Position numbers and translations under genes: made by a program | Assembly (NCBI GenBank): GCA_958349535.1 | Contig: CATWDJ010000002.1 | Span: forward strand, 62,001 to 126,000 | From: Maccoyibacter sp900556645 | GTDB lineage: Bacteria; Bacillota; Clostridia; Lachnospirales; Lachnospiraceae | DNA: 64,000 bases | Direction: 5' to 3' | Shown here: one piece after another, positions 8,281 through 16,799 of the stretch | Numbering within the stretch: position 1 is the first letter of the stretch | Layout: every line of letters begins with the position of its first letter | Notes under the pieces: model-generated | The model's input: the letters and a program-made list of their open reading frames with translations, nothing else | Databases searched by the model: none | What the model was told of the DNA's origin: nothing

Positions 8281-9999
8281 ATGGAAAACAGAAGACAGAT
8301 ATCCGTCATGAAAAGATTAATGTCCATAGCTTTACTGCCTTGTATTGTTATGGGATTGGTTGTCACATGGTATGCGGCAAATAGTTTAAGTGCCGGAATG
8401 AAGAATGAGGCACTGAAAGGTCTAAAATCTACTACATATGGTGTGGACGAGGTATATCGGAATCTGAATCAGGAAGATTTTGTTCAGAATGCCGATGGAA
8501 TGGTATTTAAAGGAAACCAGCAGGTCAGTGAAAACTACGAGATTCCGGATTCTATAAAAAAGAATACCGGTGTAGACATCACCATATTTTATGGAGACAC
8601 CCGTGTGAGTACTTCTCTGACAGATGCCAAGACAAAAGAACGTCTGGTGGGAACGAAGGCATCGGATGAGGTTGTGGAGAAAGTATTAAAGCAGGGAAAA
8701 GAGTATTCCGATACGGATTTAGAGATTAACGGAAAAGCTTATTATGCTTATTACATTCCGATGAAAAACGCAGATGGAAGCGTTGTGGGTATGATTTTTG
8801 CCGGAATGGAAGCAAAGGAGGCTCACACCTTTATTGGACAGAGAGTTACGGGGATTATCGTAATAACGATAATTGTGTTTATTATTTCGCTTATTGTTTC
8901 TACAATCTGCACCAAATCTTTTACAAAAGGAATTAAGAGAACCCATGAAGCAGTAAAAGAACTGTCAGGCGGAAATCTGTTAACCGAGGTGGACAGCAGA
9001 GCAAAAGGCAGACGGGATGAGCTTGGAGACATGGCAAGGGCAGTAGAAGAATTGCGTCTGAAACTGGTAGAGATTATTGGAGATATTAAAAAGTCCTCTT
9101 CCGTATTGATGGATTCCGGAAATAATCTCAGCGAGATGGCAGCCCATACCAGTGCCACCACAGATGAGATGAGCAAGGTAATTGAGGACATCTCCAAAGG
9201 TGCGGTTTCACAGGCAGAAGAGATTGAAGAGGCATCCCAGCATATCGGAAATATGGGTGAAGTGATAGAAGAGATTGTTACCAGTGTAGACGGATTGGGA
9301 GATACTTCTACAAAGATGAAAAATGCCAGTGATGAATCCACAAAAATTATCCGTCAGCTATCCGATTCCAATGACAGAACTACGGAAGCAATTGCAAAAA
9401 TCAGCAGACAGATACATACCACCAACGATTCTGTACAGATGATTCGTGAGGCGGTAGAATTGATTACATCCATAGCAAGCCAGACCAGTCTGTTGTCTTT
9501 GAATGCAAGTATTGAGGCAGCCAGAGCAGGAGAACATGGAAAAGGCTTTGCGGTTGTGGCATCGGAAATTCAGAAATTGGCAGAGCAGTCCAATGAATCC
9601 GCAGAGAAGATTAAGCAGATTATTGAAGAGCTGTTAAGGGATTCAGAAGCAACCGTAGAGATTATGGGCGAAGTAGAAGTAATTATTGAAGAGCAGCAGA
9701 AGAAATTAGAGGAAACAAAAGAACAATTTGTCCATGTAACCAGAGGTGTGGATAATTCCAGAGAAGAGACGGAGATGATTCAGAGCCGTACCGAGGTTTG
9801 CGATACATCCAGAGAAAAGGTAATCGATGTAATTGCCAATCTTTCTGCGATTTCTCAGGAAAATGCAGCAAGTACTCAGGAAACCACAGCTTCTATGTCA
9901 GAGTTAAACGAGACCATCCGTATCCTTGCAGAAGCAGCCGGTAATTTGAGAAAGCTGTCGGATGATTTGGATGAAGGGATGAAGTTCTTTAAACTTTAA
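8281..9999 (+). CDS. Methyl-accepting chemotaxis protein
   Basis: A 572-residue transmembrane chemoreceptor: membrane helix at about 14-36, extracellular Cache-like sensor (about 37-190), second membrane helix (about 193-216), HAMP (about 216-270), and a long cytoplasmic coiled coil whose signalling tip contains SLNASIEAARAGE. It would pass ligand signals to CheA/CheW. AAGGAGG lies at 8261-8267, a rather long 13 bases before the ATG. It is paralogous to the receptor at 16800, sharing sensor length, the SKGAVSQAEEIE stretch and the ENAAST..TTASM helix. No che or flagellar genes lie in this window; the ligand is unknown. Confidence 0.93.
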   Translation: MENRRQISVMKRLMSIALLPCIVMGLVVTWYAANSLSAGMKNEALKGLKSTTYGVDEVYRNLNQEDFVQNADGMVFKGNQQVSENYEIPDSIKKNTGVDITIFYGDTRVSTSLTDAKTKERLVGTKASDEVVEKVLKQGKEYSDTDLEINGKAYYAYYIPMKNADGSVVGMIFAGMEAKEAHTFIGQRVTGIIVITIIVFIISLIVSTICTKSFTKGIKRTHEAVKELSGGNLLTEVDSRAKGRRDELGDMARAVEELRLKLVEIIGDIKKSSSVLMDSGNNLSEMAAHTSATTDEMSKVIEDISKGAVSQAEEIEEASQHIGNMGEVIEEIVTSVDGLGDTSTKMKNASDESTKIIRQLSDSNDRTTEAIAKISRQIHTTNDSVQMIREAVELITSIASQTSLLSLNASIEAARAGEHGKGFAVVASEIQKLAEQSNESAEKIKQIIEELLRDSEATVEIMGEVEVIIEEQQKKLEETKEQFVHVTRGVDNSREETEMIQSRTEVCDTSREKVIDVIANLSAISQENAASTQETTASMSELNETIRILAEAAGNLRKLSDDLDEGMKFFKL

Positions 10000-10019
10000 A
10001 AAAAGTGAGTTGAGTGAAT

Positions 10020-10796
10020 ATGCAGATTTTGATTGGAATTTTTATACCCTTTGTTGGAACAGCTTTAGGAGCAGCCTGTGTCTTTTTTATGAAAGATGCC
10101 ATGAATCAAAATATTCAGAAGGCATTGTTGGGGTTTGCTTCGGGAGTTATGGTGGCGGCATCTGTGTGGTCATTGCTGATACCTGCCATTGAAATGTCTG
10201 AGGACAAGGGGCAGCTTGCCTTTTTGCCTGCGGCAATCGGATTCGTTTTGGGAATCCTGTTTCTGCTGGGAATGGATCACTTGATACCTCATTTGCATAT
10301 GGACAGTGATGTACCGGAGGGAATGCCAAGTAAGCTGAAAAAAACAACCATGATGGTATTGGCGGTTACACTTCATAATATACCGGAGGGAATGGCAGTT
10401 GGCGTAGTTTTTGCAGGAGCCATTACCGGAGAAGAGGGAGTGACCCTTGCGGGAGCATTGACGCTGGCATTGGGAATTGCCATCCAAAACTTCCCAGAGG
10501 GAGCCATTGTTTCCATGCCTTTAGTGACAGAGGGAAACAGTCGGGGGAAAGCATATCTCTACGGAATGTTATCGGGAATCGTAGAGCCTATAGCGGCAGG
10601 TATTACCATTGTTCTGCTGGGTCTGGTAACTCCGATGCTTCCTTATCTGTTGGCATTTGCAGCAGGAGCCATGATTTATGTGGTAGTGGAGGAATTGCTG
10701 CCGGAGGCATCCACAGGGGAACATACCAATATCAATACCATAGGATTTGCAACAGGATTTTTAATTATGATGATTCTGGACGTAGCACTTGGTTAA
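10020..10796 (+). CDS. ZIP family divalent metal transporter
   Basis: A 258-residue membrane protein with about eight helices. The two ZIP metal-site motifs are present: HNIPEGMAVG (helix 4) and NFPEGAIVSM (helix 5). ZIP proteins bring zinc, iron or manganese into the cytoplasm; the GufA/ZupT-like subgroup is the closest by layout. The loop between helices 3 and 4 holds DHLIPHLHMD, a His-rich stretch that may bind metal. An in-frame GTG lies at 10014, but ATG 10020 is the conventional choice; the ribosome binding site is weak (GTGAG). The upstream receptor gene ends 20 bases before, so co-transcription is possible. Confidence 0.9.
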   Translation: MQILIGIFIPFVGTALGAACVFFMKDAMNQNIQKALLGFASGVMVAASVWSLLIPAIEMSEDKGQLAFLPAAIGFVLGILFLLGMDHLIPHLHMDSDVPEGMPSKLKKTTMMVLAVTLHNIPEGMAVGVVFAGAITGEEGVTLAGALTLALGIAIQNFPEGAIVSMPLVTEGNSRGKAYLYGMLSGIVEPIAAGITIVLLGLVTPMLPYLLAFAAGAMIYVVVEELLPEASTGEHTNINTIGFATGFLIMMILDVALG

Positions 10797-10801
10797 AATA
10801 T

Positions 10802-10830
10802 AGAAAGCAGTCTTTGGACTGCTTTCTTTT
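10802..10830 (+). terminator. Intrinsic terminator after ZIP transporter gene
   Basis: Arms AGAAAGCAGTC and GACTGCTTTCTT pair around a TTTG loop and continue into TTTT. Clear rho-independent terminator. Confidence 0.9.
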
Positions 10831-10866
10831 CGATGAAAATATTTCAAACTCAAAAAGGAGATTATT

Positions 10867-12051
10867 ATGGAATCTATGATTGAATCTGCAACAAAGTTCA
10901 AAGAGGAGTTAGTGGAAATCCGAAGAACCATTCATCAACATCCGGAGGTGGGACCGGTTCTGCCAAAGACCAAAGAATTTGTCAGTAAAAAATTAAAAGA
11001 ATATGGGTATAAGCCACAAGAAATATGTGAAAGCGGCATTGTTGCCACCATTCAGGGAGAACAGCCGGGAAAAACCATATTATTACGTGCCGATATGGAT
11101 GCATTGGCAATCCGGGAGAAGGCAGCCCTTTCCTTTGCATCAGAAAATGGTGCCATGCATGCCTGTGGTCACGATATGCATGCCACAATGCTTTTAGGGG
11201 CGGCAAAATTGCTGAAACAATATCAAAAAGATATCAAAGGAACGGTAAAGCTGGTTTTCCAGCCGGATGAAGAAGGGTTTACCGGGGCAAAATCTATGAT
11301 AAAAGCCGGAGTTTTAGAAAATCCTCACGTGGATGCGGGAATGGCATTGCATGTTCATTCCGGCACACCTACGGGAATGATTCTTGGCGGAATGGGTACC
11401 AGTATGTCGGGCTGCACCCTGTTTCGGATTCGTGTAAAAGGAACCGGTTGTCACGGTGCTATGCCGGAAACAGGAGTGGACCCTATCAATATTGCGGCAC
11501 ACATCCATCTGGCGTTACAGGAAGTTATTTCCCGGGAGATTTCACCTACGAAGCCGGCAGTCCTGACTATCGGTAAATTTGTGGGTGGAGAAGCCCCGAA
11601 TATTATACCGGAGGAAGTTATTTTGGAGGGAACCATCCGTACCTTGGACAAGGAACTTTCCCAACAGATTTATAAAAGGATTCAGGAGATTTCAACTCAG
11701 ACCGCAGCTCTGTTTCGAGGTACAGCAGAGGTAACAGAGCTTGCCTCGGCACCGCCTTTGTTTAACGACAAGGAGATGGTCAAAGAAATTGCAGGATATA
11801 TTCAGGAAATTTATGATTCCCAGAAGGTGGTCTTGTTTGAAGAAGGCGGTATGGGTTCAGAAGATTTTGCATCCTATACCTATGAGATACCTTGCAGTTA
11901 TCTCCTGTTGGGTGCGGGTACAGCTCAGGAAAATGAATTGTACGGAAAACCGATGCACAATGAGTGTGTGGTGTTTAATGAGGATATTCTTCCAATTGGA
12001 AGCAGCATCTATGCTTACAGTGCTTTAAAATGGTTGGAGAACCATGCATAA
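10867..12051 (+). CDS. M20 family amidohydrolase (N-acyl-amino-acid hydrolase type)
   Basis: A 394-residue metallohydrolase of the M20D group, which removes acyl groups from amino acids (hippurate, N-acetyl or indole-acetyl conjugates). Metal and catalytic motifs are visible: RADMDAL, ACGHDMHATMLLGAA, DEEG (proton-shuttle Glu) and the late metal-ligand region GSEDFA. A dimerisation (lid) domain sits between about residues 180 and 295. AAAAGGAG stands 6 bases before the ATG. It lies between two terminated units and appears monocistronic. The actual substrate cannot be read from sequence. Confidence 0.9.
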   Translation: MESMIESATKFKEELVEIRRTIHQHPEVGPVLPKTKEFVSKKLKEYGYKPQEICESGIVATIQGEQPGKTILLRADMDALAIREKAALSFASENGAMHACGHDMHATMLLGAAKLLKQYQKDIKGTVKLVFQPDEEGFTGAKSMIKAGVLENPHVDAGMALHVHSGTPTGMILGGMGTSMSGCTLFRIRVKGTGCHGAMPETGVDPINIAAHIHLALQEVISREISPTKPAVLTIGKFVGGEAPNIIPEEVILEGTIRTLDKELSQQIYKRIQEISTQTAALFRGTAEVTELASAPPLFNDKEMVKEIAGYIQEIYDSQKVVLFEEGGMGSEDFASYTYEIPCSYLLLGAGTAQENELYGKPMHNECVVFNEDILPIGSSIYAYSALKWLENHA

Positions 12052-12096
12052 GAAAAGACTCATACTTTCCTTTTGTTCGGATAGAATAAAATAAGA

Positions 12097-12124
12097 CTTG
12101 AAAAAATCTGGAAAGGTATTAAAA
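12097..12124 (+). promoter_or_regulatory. Putative promoter for flavin reductase-rubredoxin gene
   Basis: TTGAAA followed after 16 bases by TAAAAT, a plausible sigma-A promoter, with the coding start about 45 bases downstream. Confidence 0.5.
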
Positions 12125-12136
12125 TAATAGTAACAA

Positions 12137-12151
12137 TTATTAGTATTATAG
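12137..12151 (+). promoter_or_regulatory. Possible PerR/Fur-type operator
   Basis: TTATTAGTATTATAG matches the 15-base PerR consensus (TTATAAT-N-ATTATAA) at 11 of 14 informative positions. It sits just downstream of the putative promoter and upstream of a flavin reductase-rubredoxin gene, a reasonable peroxide-stress target. The region is very AT-rich, so chance similarity is possible. Confidence 0.4.
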
Positions 12152-12167
12152 TAAAAGGAGGTATCTT

Positions 12168-12773
12168 ATGAACAATAAAGCAATGTATAAACTGACATAC
12201 GGATTATTTGTACTTACTGCAAAAGATGGTGACAAAGATAACGGATGTATCATCAATACCGCAATGCAGGTAACTACAAATCCAAACCGTATTATTATCA
12301 CGGTCAACAAAGAAAATCTTACCCATGACATGGTAAAAAAGACAGGAATCTTTAATATTTCTATTTTACCGGAGGGAACCGGATTTGATGTATTTCAGAA
12401 CTTTGGCTACCAAAGCGGAAGAGATGTGGACAAGATGGAGGCAGTTACCATTGCCCGTTCTGAAAATGGTCTGGTTTACCTGCCGGATACGGCAAATGCC
12501 TATATTTCTGCAAAAGTAGTGACTACCATGGATTTAGGAACCCATACCATGTTTGTGGCAGATGTTACGGATATGGAGGTGCTGAAAGAGGAGCCTTCCG
12601 TAACCTATGATTTTTATCAGTCCAACATCAAGCCGAAGCCGGAGAAGACGGAAAAGAAAAAAGGATATATCTGTAAAATCTGCGGATATATCTATGAAGG
12701 AGATCCCCTTCCGGAAGATTTTATCTGTCCGATTTGTAAGCATGGGGCAGCGGATTTTGAAAAATTATCATAA
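12168..12773 (+). CDS. Flavin reductase-rubredoxin fusion (high-molecular-weight rubredoxin type)
   Basis: The 201-residue protein joins an FMN-binding flavin reductase domain (about residues 1-155) to a C-terminal rubredoxin (about 162-201) with the iron ligands CKICGYIYEG and CPICKHG. In acetogens such as Moorella, proteins of this build pass electrons from NAD(P)H to the diflavin protein FprA or to rubrerythrin for oxygen, peroxide or NO reduction. AAAGGAGG lies before the ATG. A cupin gene follows after 12 bases. The second rubredoxin knuckle reads CxxCK rather than the usual CxxCG, a small variation that keeps all four cysteines. Confidence 0.9.
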   Translation: MNNKAMYKLTYGLFVLTAKDGDKDNGCIINTAMQVTTNPNRIIITVNKENLTHDMVKKTGIFNISILPEGTGFDVFQNFGYQSGRDVDKMEAVTIARSENGLVYLPDTANAYISAKVVTTMDLGTHTMFVADVTDMEVLKEEPSVTYDFYQSNIKPKPEKTEKKKGYICKICGYIYEGDPLPEDFICPICKHGAADFEKLS

Positions 12774-12785
12774 AAGAGGAGAACT

Positions 12786-13136
12786 ATGGTTAAAAGATAC
12801 GAAGATATTCAACACATGATGAATGAACACATGAAAGGCGGCGAGGGAGTCGTAGAAGTGATTCCTTCCGTGGTAAAAGGAGAATATGACAGCAATGCCA
12901 ATGTGATTGCCAGATTGATTGTAAGACCCGGATGTTCTTTGGGAATGCATGAACATGTGGGAGAAGAGGAAATCATTACTGTGTTGTCCGGTGAAGGGGA
13001 TTACAATGACAACGGAGAATCCTGTACGGTGAAAACCGGGGATGTCTGCATATGCAGAAACGGAGGAAGACACAGTATTGCCAATGCTTCGGAAACAGAA
13101 GATTTGCAGTTGATGGCAGTTATTATACAGGTATAG
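12786..13136 (+). CDS. Small cupin-domain protein
   Basis: A 116-residue single-domain cupin. The two barrel motifs are recognisable: MHEHVGEEEIITVLSGEG (His, His, Glu metal ligands) and, downstream, a GD..GGRHSIAN region with the final His. Such small cupins bind a metal and may be sugar-isomerase-like or quercetinase-like, but no function can be assigned. It follows the flavin reductase-rubredoxin gene with a 12-base gap and an AAGAGGAG site, so the two form an operon; a role in redox-stress handling is inference from that context only. Confidence 0.8.
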   Translation: MVKRYEDIQHMMNEHMKGGEGVVEVIPSVVKGEYDSNANVIARLIVRPGCSLGMHEHVGEEEIITVLSGEGDYNDNGESCTVKTGDVCICRNGGRHSIANASETEDLQLMAVIIQV

Positions 13137-13156
13137 TCCTAGGACCATACCTGTAT
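13126..13156. terminator. Inverted repeat between convergent cupin and hydF/aspartase-stub units
   Basis: ATACAGGTAT (13126-13135) and ATACCTGTAT (13147-13156) form an imperfect stem around an 11-base centre. Neither side has a good T run, so it may be a weak bidirectional terminator or only a transcript end structure. The cupin stop codon lies inside the left arm. Confidence 0.4.
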
Positions 13157-13166
13157 CCATAGAAAT

Positions 13167-13223
13167 TTATTCAAATTTCTGATAATATTCTTTTTCTCCC
13201 AGCATATCTGTTTCAATTCGCAT
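13167..13223 (-). pseudogene. N-terminal stub of an aspartase/fumarase-family gene behind hydF
   Basis: Two bases after the hydF stop, on the same strand, an ATG preceded by GGAGG (inside the last hydF codons) opens an 18-codon frame, MRIETDMLGEKEYYQKFE, then stop. The first ten residues match the usual start of aspartate ammonia-lyases (R-E-D-LGEKE). In many Clostridia hydF is followed by an aspartase gene, so this looks like what is left after a deletion. A functional 18-residue peptide cannot be excluded, but the stub reading fits better. Confidence 0.6.
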
Positions 13224-13225
13224 AG

Positions 13226-14458
13226 TTAATCCTCCAACATCATGGCAATGGAAGGGAATGGCAAGAGGCTGCGTTTTAAAATTCCCTGCATATAAGCAAT
13301 CAGAATACCATAGTTGGTAATCGGAATGTTCTGGTCGGTGGCACAGGCAAGGCGGTATTTCATTTCACGCTCATTCAGCATACAGCCTCCGCAGTGCACG
13401 ATTAGCTTATACGCAGATAAATCCTCCGGAAATTCGGTGCCGGAAGAGAAGACAAAATCAATGTCTTTTCCGGTGTATTGACGTATCCAGCGAGGGAGTT
13501 TCACACTTCCGATATCATCGCACTGACGATGGTGGGTACAGCCTTCGGAAATTAAGATTTTGTCTCCGTCTTCCAAAGCGTCCAGTGCAGTGACGCCTTC
13601 CACTACCGTTGCCAGACTGCCTTTATAACGGGCAAACAAAATGGAAAATGAAGTTAACATAATATCAGAAGGTGTGTCTGCGGAAACCTTGGCAAATACC
13701 TGACTGTCTGTGATAACCAGTTTTGGTTTTTTACCCAGATGTTTCAATGTATCCTTCAACTCGTATTCCTTTACTACGATGGCAGTAGCATCTGCCTCCA
13801 GAATATCACGGATTGTCTGCTGCTGCGGAAGTATCAGCCTTCCTTTGGGTGCGGCCTTGTCGATGGGAACCACCAAAACTACGAAATCGGACGGATGAAT
13901 CAAATCACCTACGATTTTCAATTTTGGTTCCTCCGTCTTTGTCAGAATGGCAATACATTCTTTCAGCTCTTCGATTCCCAGATTGGTTACGGTGCTGACG
14001 GTCTGTACCGGAGTGTTTTGTTTTTTCAGATATTCCATATCTTTAGCCAGTGATGCGGCCGGCTCCAAATCGAATTTATTAAAAACTACCACATAAGGTA
14101 TCTTTTTCTGGCGGATACGCTCAATCAGAGCAAAGTCCTCCGAAGAAAGTCCCAGCGTCTGGTCTACCACCAGAACCACCGCATCTACTTTATTTAACAC
14201 CTGATAGCTTTTTTTGACACGTAAAGCACCCAGTTCTCCTTCGTCATCGATACCGGGTGTGTCAATCACTACCACAGGTCCCAAAGGCAACAGTTCCATA
14301 GCCTTTTGAACCGGGTCGGTGGTGGTTCCTTTTACGTCGGATACCACAGCAAGGTCTTGGTTGGTAATGGCGTTGAGAACACTGGATTTTCCGGCATTTC
14401 TCCGTCCGAAAAATCCGATGTGGACACGCTCGGATGATGGTGTTTGATTCATTTGCAT
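13226..14458 (-). CDS. hydF: [FeFe]-hydrogenase maturation GTPase HydF
   Basis: HydF is the scaffold on which HydE and HydG build the [2Fe] subcluster of [FeFe]-hydrogenase before transfer to the enzyme. The 410-residue protein has an N-terminal Era-like GTPase domain (GRRNAGKSS, DTPG, FNKFD), a dimerisation domain, and a C-terminal cluster domain with CTHH followed by HCGGC, the iron-sulfur ligands of the family. The start at 14458 fits GGAGGG at a 7-base spacing; upstream in-frame ATGs fit less well. hydE, hydG and the hydrogenase are not in this window. An aspartase stub follows. Confidence 0.95.
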   Translation of the reverse strand: MQMNQTPSSERVHIGFFGRRNAGKSSVLNAITNQDLAVVSDVKGTTTDPVQKAMELLPLGPVVVIDTPGIDDEGELGALRVKKSYQVLNKVDAVVLVVDQTLGLSSEDFALIERIRQKKIPYVVVFNKFDLEPAASLAKDMEYLKKQNTPVQTVSTVTNLGIEELKECIAILTKTEEPKLKIVGDLIHPSDFVVLVVPIDKAAPKGRLILPQQQTIRDILEADATAIVVKEYELKDTLKHLGKKPKLVITDSQVFAKVSADTPSDIMLTSFSILFARYKGSLATVVEGVTALDALEDGDKILISEGCTHHRQCDDIGSVKLPRWIRQYTGKDIDFVFSSGTEFPEDLSAYKLIVHCGGCMLNEREMKYRLACATDQNIPITNYGILIAYMQGILKRSLLPFPSIAMMLED

Positions 14459-14535
14459 GGTCATTCCCTCCTGTCTGCTTTTCATTCTAAAATGTTTGGA
14501 TTCCCTTGTCAACAGAGGTGGTGTTGGCAAAAACG

Positions 14536-14594
14536 TTGGAAGTAAATCTGTTTATCATGTATAATTTGCAATTTTTAAGAAAAAATGATAATAT
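14536..14594 (+). promoter_or_regulatory. Two candidate promoters for apt
   Basis: TTGGAA-N18-TATAAT (14536-14565) and, just downstream, TTGCAA-N17-TAATAT (14566-14594). Either could serve apt and the purine permease. No purine riboswitch is evident in the short leader. Confidence 0.5.
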
Positions 14595-14656
14595 TTACCC
14601 TGTACGTTAAGAAAGCGGCAAAAAGCCGCGGATAAAGAAGAAGGAGCGGATGAAAA

Positions 14657-15181
14657 ATGAAAAAGATGGAGGATTACGTAAGAAGTATTCCTGATTTTCC
14701 GGAACCGGGTATTATTTTTCGGGATGTAACCAGTGTCCTGCAGGATGCAGACGGATTACATATGGCGATTGATGAAATGCAAAAGCTGTTAGAAGGTCTG
14801 GAGTTTGACGTTTTAGCAGGTGCAGAATCCAGAGGATTTATCTTTGGAATGCCGATTGCCTATAACCTTCACAAACCATTTATTCTGGTGCGAAAGGAAG
14901 GAAAGCTTCCGTGTGAAACAATCAAAGGAAGTTATGAACTGGAATATGGAACAGCAACCATTGAGGTGCATAAGGATGCCATCAAACCGGGACAGAAAAT
15001 AGTCTTGATTGATGATCTGATTGCCACAGGAGGAACCATGGAGGCTGCCGCAAAACTGGTAGAAGAATTAGGCGGAGAAGTGGTAAAAATCATTTTCCTG
15101 ATGGAGCTGGAAGGATTAAATGGAAGAGAAAAACTGAAAAAATATGATGTTGGTTCAGTGATAAAATATGAGGGAAAATAA
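14657..15181 (+). CDS. apt: Adenine phosphoribosyltransferase
   Basis: Salvages adenine to AMP using PRPP. The 174-residue length is standard. The PRPP-binding loop VLIDDLIATGGT (about residues 115-126) and the N-terminal FPEPGIIFRDVT motif are both characteristic of Apt. AGAAGGAG precedes the ATG. It is followed after 27 bases by a nucleobase permease gene, making a purine uptake-and-salvage pair. Confidence 0.96.
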   Translation: MKKMEDYVRSIPDFPEPGIIFRDVTSVLQDADGLHMAIDEMQKLLEGLEFDVLAGAESRGFIFGMPIAYNLHKPFILVRKEGKLPCETIKGSYELEYGTATIEVHKDAIKPGQKIVLIDDLIATGGTMEAAAKLVEELGGEVVKIIFLMELEGLNGREKLKKYDVGSVIKYEGK

Positions 15182-15208
15182 AAAAATAAGTAATTAGGAG
15201 AAATAGAA

Positions 15209-16636
15209 GTGGATAAGTTTTTTGGAATTTCAGAGCGTAATTCTACGGTAAGAGCAGAGATTATCGGAGGATTGACGACATTTTTTGCGATGGCATACAT
15301 CGTATTTGTAAACCCGAATCAGGTGGCTGCAGAAGGTGCCAGTGGATGGCTGGCAGAATTGGGAGCAGATTCTGCGGCATTGGGACAGATTTGGAATGCA
15401 GTTTATGTGGCATCTATTTTAGCGGCAATCATTGGAACGCTGTTTATGGCATTGTATGCTAAGCTGCCTTTTGCATTGGCATGTGGAATGGGCTTAAATG
15501 CATTTTTCTGTACCTGTTTTGTGGCAGGAGCATTTTTTGCCGGAGAAGATGTGCTTACCGGTTATCATTCAGGAATGGTAATTATTTTCATTGCAGGTGT
15601 GGTATTTTTGATATTGTCTATGACAGGAGCAAGACAATATATTGCAAAATCTATGCCGGAGTGTTTGAAAAAGTCGATTCCTGCAGGTATCGGATTATTT
15701 ATCGCATTTATTGGCTTTCAGGATGCAGGCATCATTCAGGCAAACCAGTATACCTTAGTGCAGTTTGTGGATATTCACGGCGGAGAGTGGCATGAGATAG
15801 CTCCGGCATTGACGGCACTGATTGGTCTTCTGGTGATTGCGATTCTTGGAAAATACGGAGTCAAAGCCAATATTATTATCGGTATTGTGATTTCCACCGT
15901 GGTTTACTATGTGTTTATGGGACAGGTTCCGAGTCTGGATATGAGCCATATCGGTCGTTCCTTCCAAGATTTCGGAGAAGTGGGAATTACAGGTCTGTTC
16001 CAGGCAGAAGCATGGAAGGCAGCCTTTTCTAGTGCCCATATCGGAAGCGTATTCAATGCCATTGTATTGATTGTGACTTTCTGTCTGGTGGATATGTTTG
16101 ATACTATCGGTACACTTTACGGAACTTCTGCACAGGCGGGAATGCTGGATGAGAATGGAGACCCGATTAATGTCAATAAGGCCATGACCAGTGACTCCAT
16201 TGCAACAGTAGCAGGAGCTGTTTTGGGAACCTCTACCTGTACCACCTTTGTGGAGTCTGCCGCTGGAGTGGCAGCAGGAGCCCGTACCGGTCTGGCAAGT
16301 GTGATAACTGCTATATGCTTTGCACTCTGCCTGTTTGTAACCCCTTTGGCAAGCATTATTCCCAGTGCGGCAACAGCACCGGCATTGGTGTATGTAGGTG
16401 TTCTGATGCTGAAAAACTTTTCACAAGTGGATATGGATGATTTGCGTTCCGCAGTACCGGCATTCTTAACCCTGATTATGATGCCGATGACTTACTCCAT
16501 TGCCAACGGTATCGGTATTGGAGCCATTGCATATGTCATCATTACATTGTTTACCAAAAAATATACAAAGAAAGATATCATGGTAACCTTGATTGCAGCA
16601 TTGTTTGCGGCAAAATTTGTGTTAGTAACCATGTAA
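15209..16636 (+). CDS. NCS2-family purine permease (AzgA/PbuG type)
   Basis: A 475-residue integral membrane protein with 12-14 predicted helices. The N-terminus (RNSTVRAEIIGGLTTFFAMAYI, broken here as RNSTVRAEII then GGLTTFFAMAYI), FALACGMGLNAFF and the STCTTFVESAAGVAAGARTG region (STCTTF, ESAAGV, GARTG) are typical of AzgA-like transporters of hypoxanthine, guanine or adenine by proton symport. Translation starts at GTG, 8 bases after AGGAG. Pairing with apt favours adenine or hypoxanthine as substrate, though specificity is not readable. Confidence 0.92.
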   Translation: MDKFFGISERNSTVRAEIIGGLTTFFAMAYIVFVNPNQVAAEGASGWLAELGADSAALGQIWNAVYVASILAAIIGTLFMALYAKLPFALACGMGLNAFFCTCFVAGAFFAGEDVLTGYHSGMVIIFIAGVVFLILSMTGARQYIAKSMPECLKKSIPAGIGLFIAFIGFQDAGIIQANQYTLVQFVDIHGGEWHEIAPALTALIGLLVIAILGKYGVKANIIIGIVISTVVYYVFMGQVPSLDMSHIGRSFQDFGEVGITGLFQAEAWKAAFSSAHIGSVFNAIVLIVTFCLVDMFDTIGTLYGTSAQAGMLDENGDPINVNKAMTSDSIATVAGAVLGTSTCTTFVESAAGVAAGARTGLASVITAICFALCLFVTPLASIIPSAATAPALVYVGVLMLKNFSQVDMDDLRSAVPAFLTLIMMPMTYSIANGIGIGAIAYVIITLFTKKYTKKDIMVTLIAALFAAKFVLVTM

Positions 16637-16650
16637 AAGAAAGAAAAAGC

Positions 16651-16698
16651 GACATCATTTCCGGGAAGAAAAGTTTTTGGAAATGGTGTCTTTTTTTA
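16651..16698 (+). terminator. Intrinsic terminator after purine permease gene
   Basis: GACATCATTTCC (16651-16662) pairs with GGAAATGGTGTC (16679-16690) allowing one G-T pair, and is followed by seven T residues. Confidence 0.88.
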
Positions 16699-16718
16699 TC
16701 TGTTTTTGTAGATTATTC

Positions 16719-16747
16719 TTGTGTGCAAAAAGTAGTTGTAGTATAAT
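16719..16747 (+). promoter_or_regulatory. Sigma-A type promoter for second chemoreceptor gene
   Basis: TTGTGT, 17-base spacer, perfect TATAAT. No sigma-28 (motility) promoter signature was seen here. Confidence 0.6.
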
Positions 16748-16799
16748 ATTACCAAAGTACTATACTAATGTTTTTGACTTCGGGGCAAAGGAGATTGAC

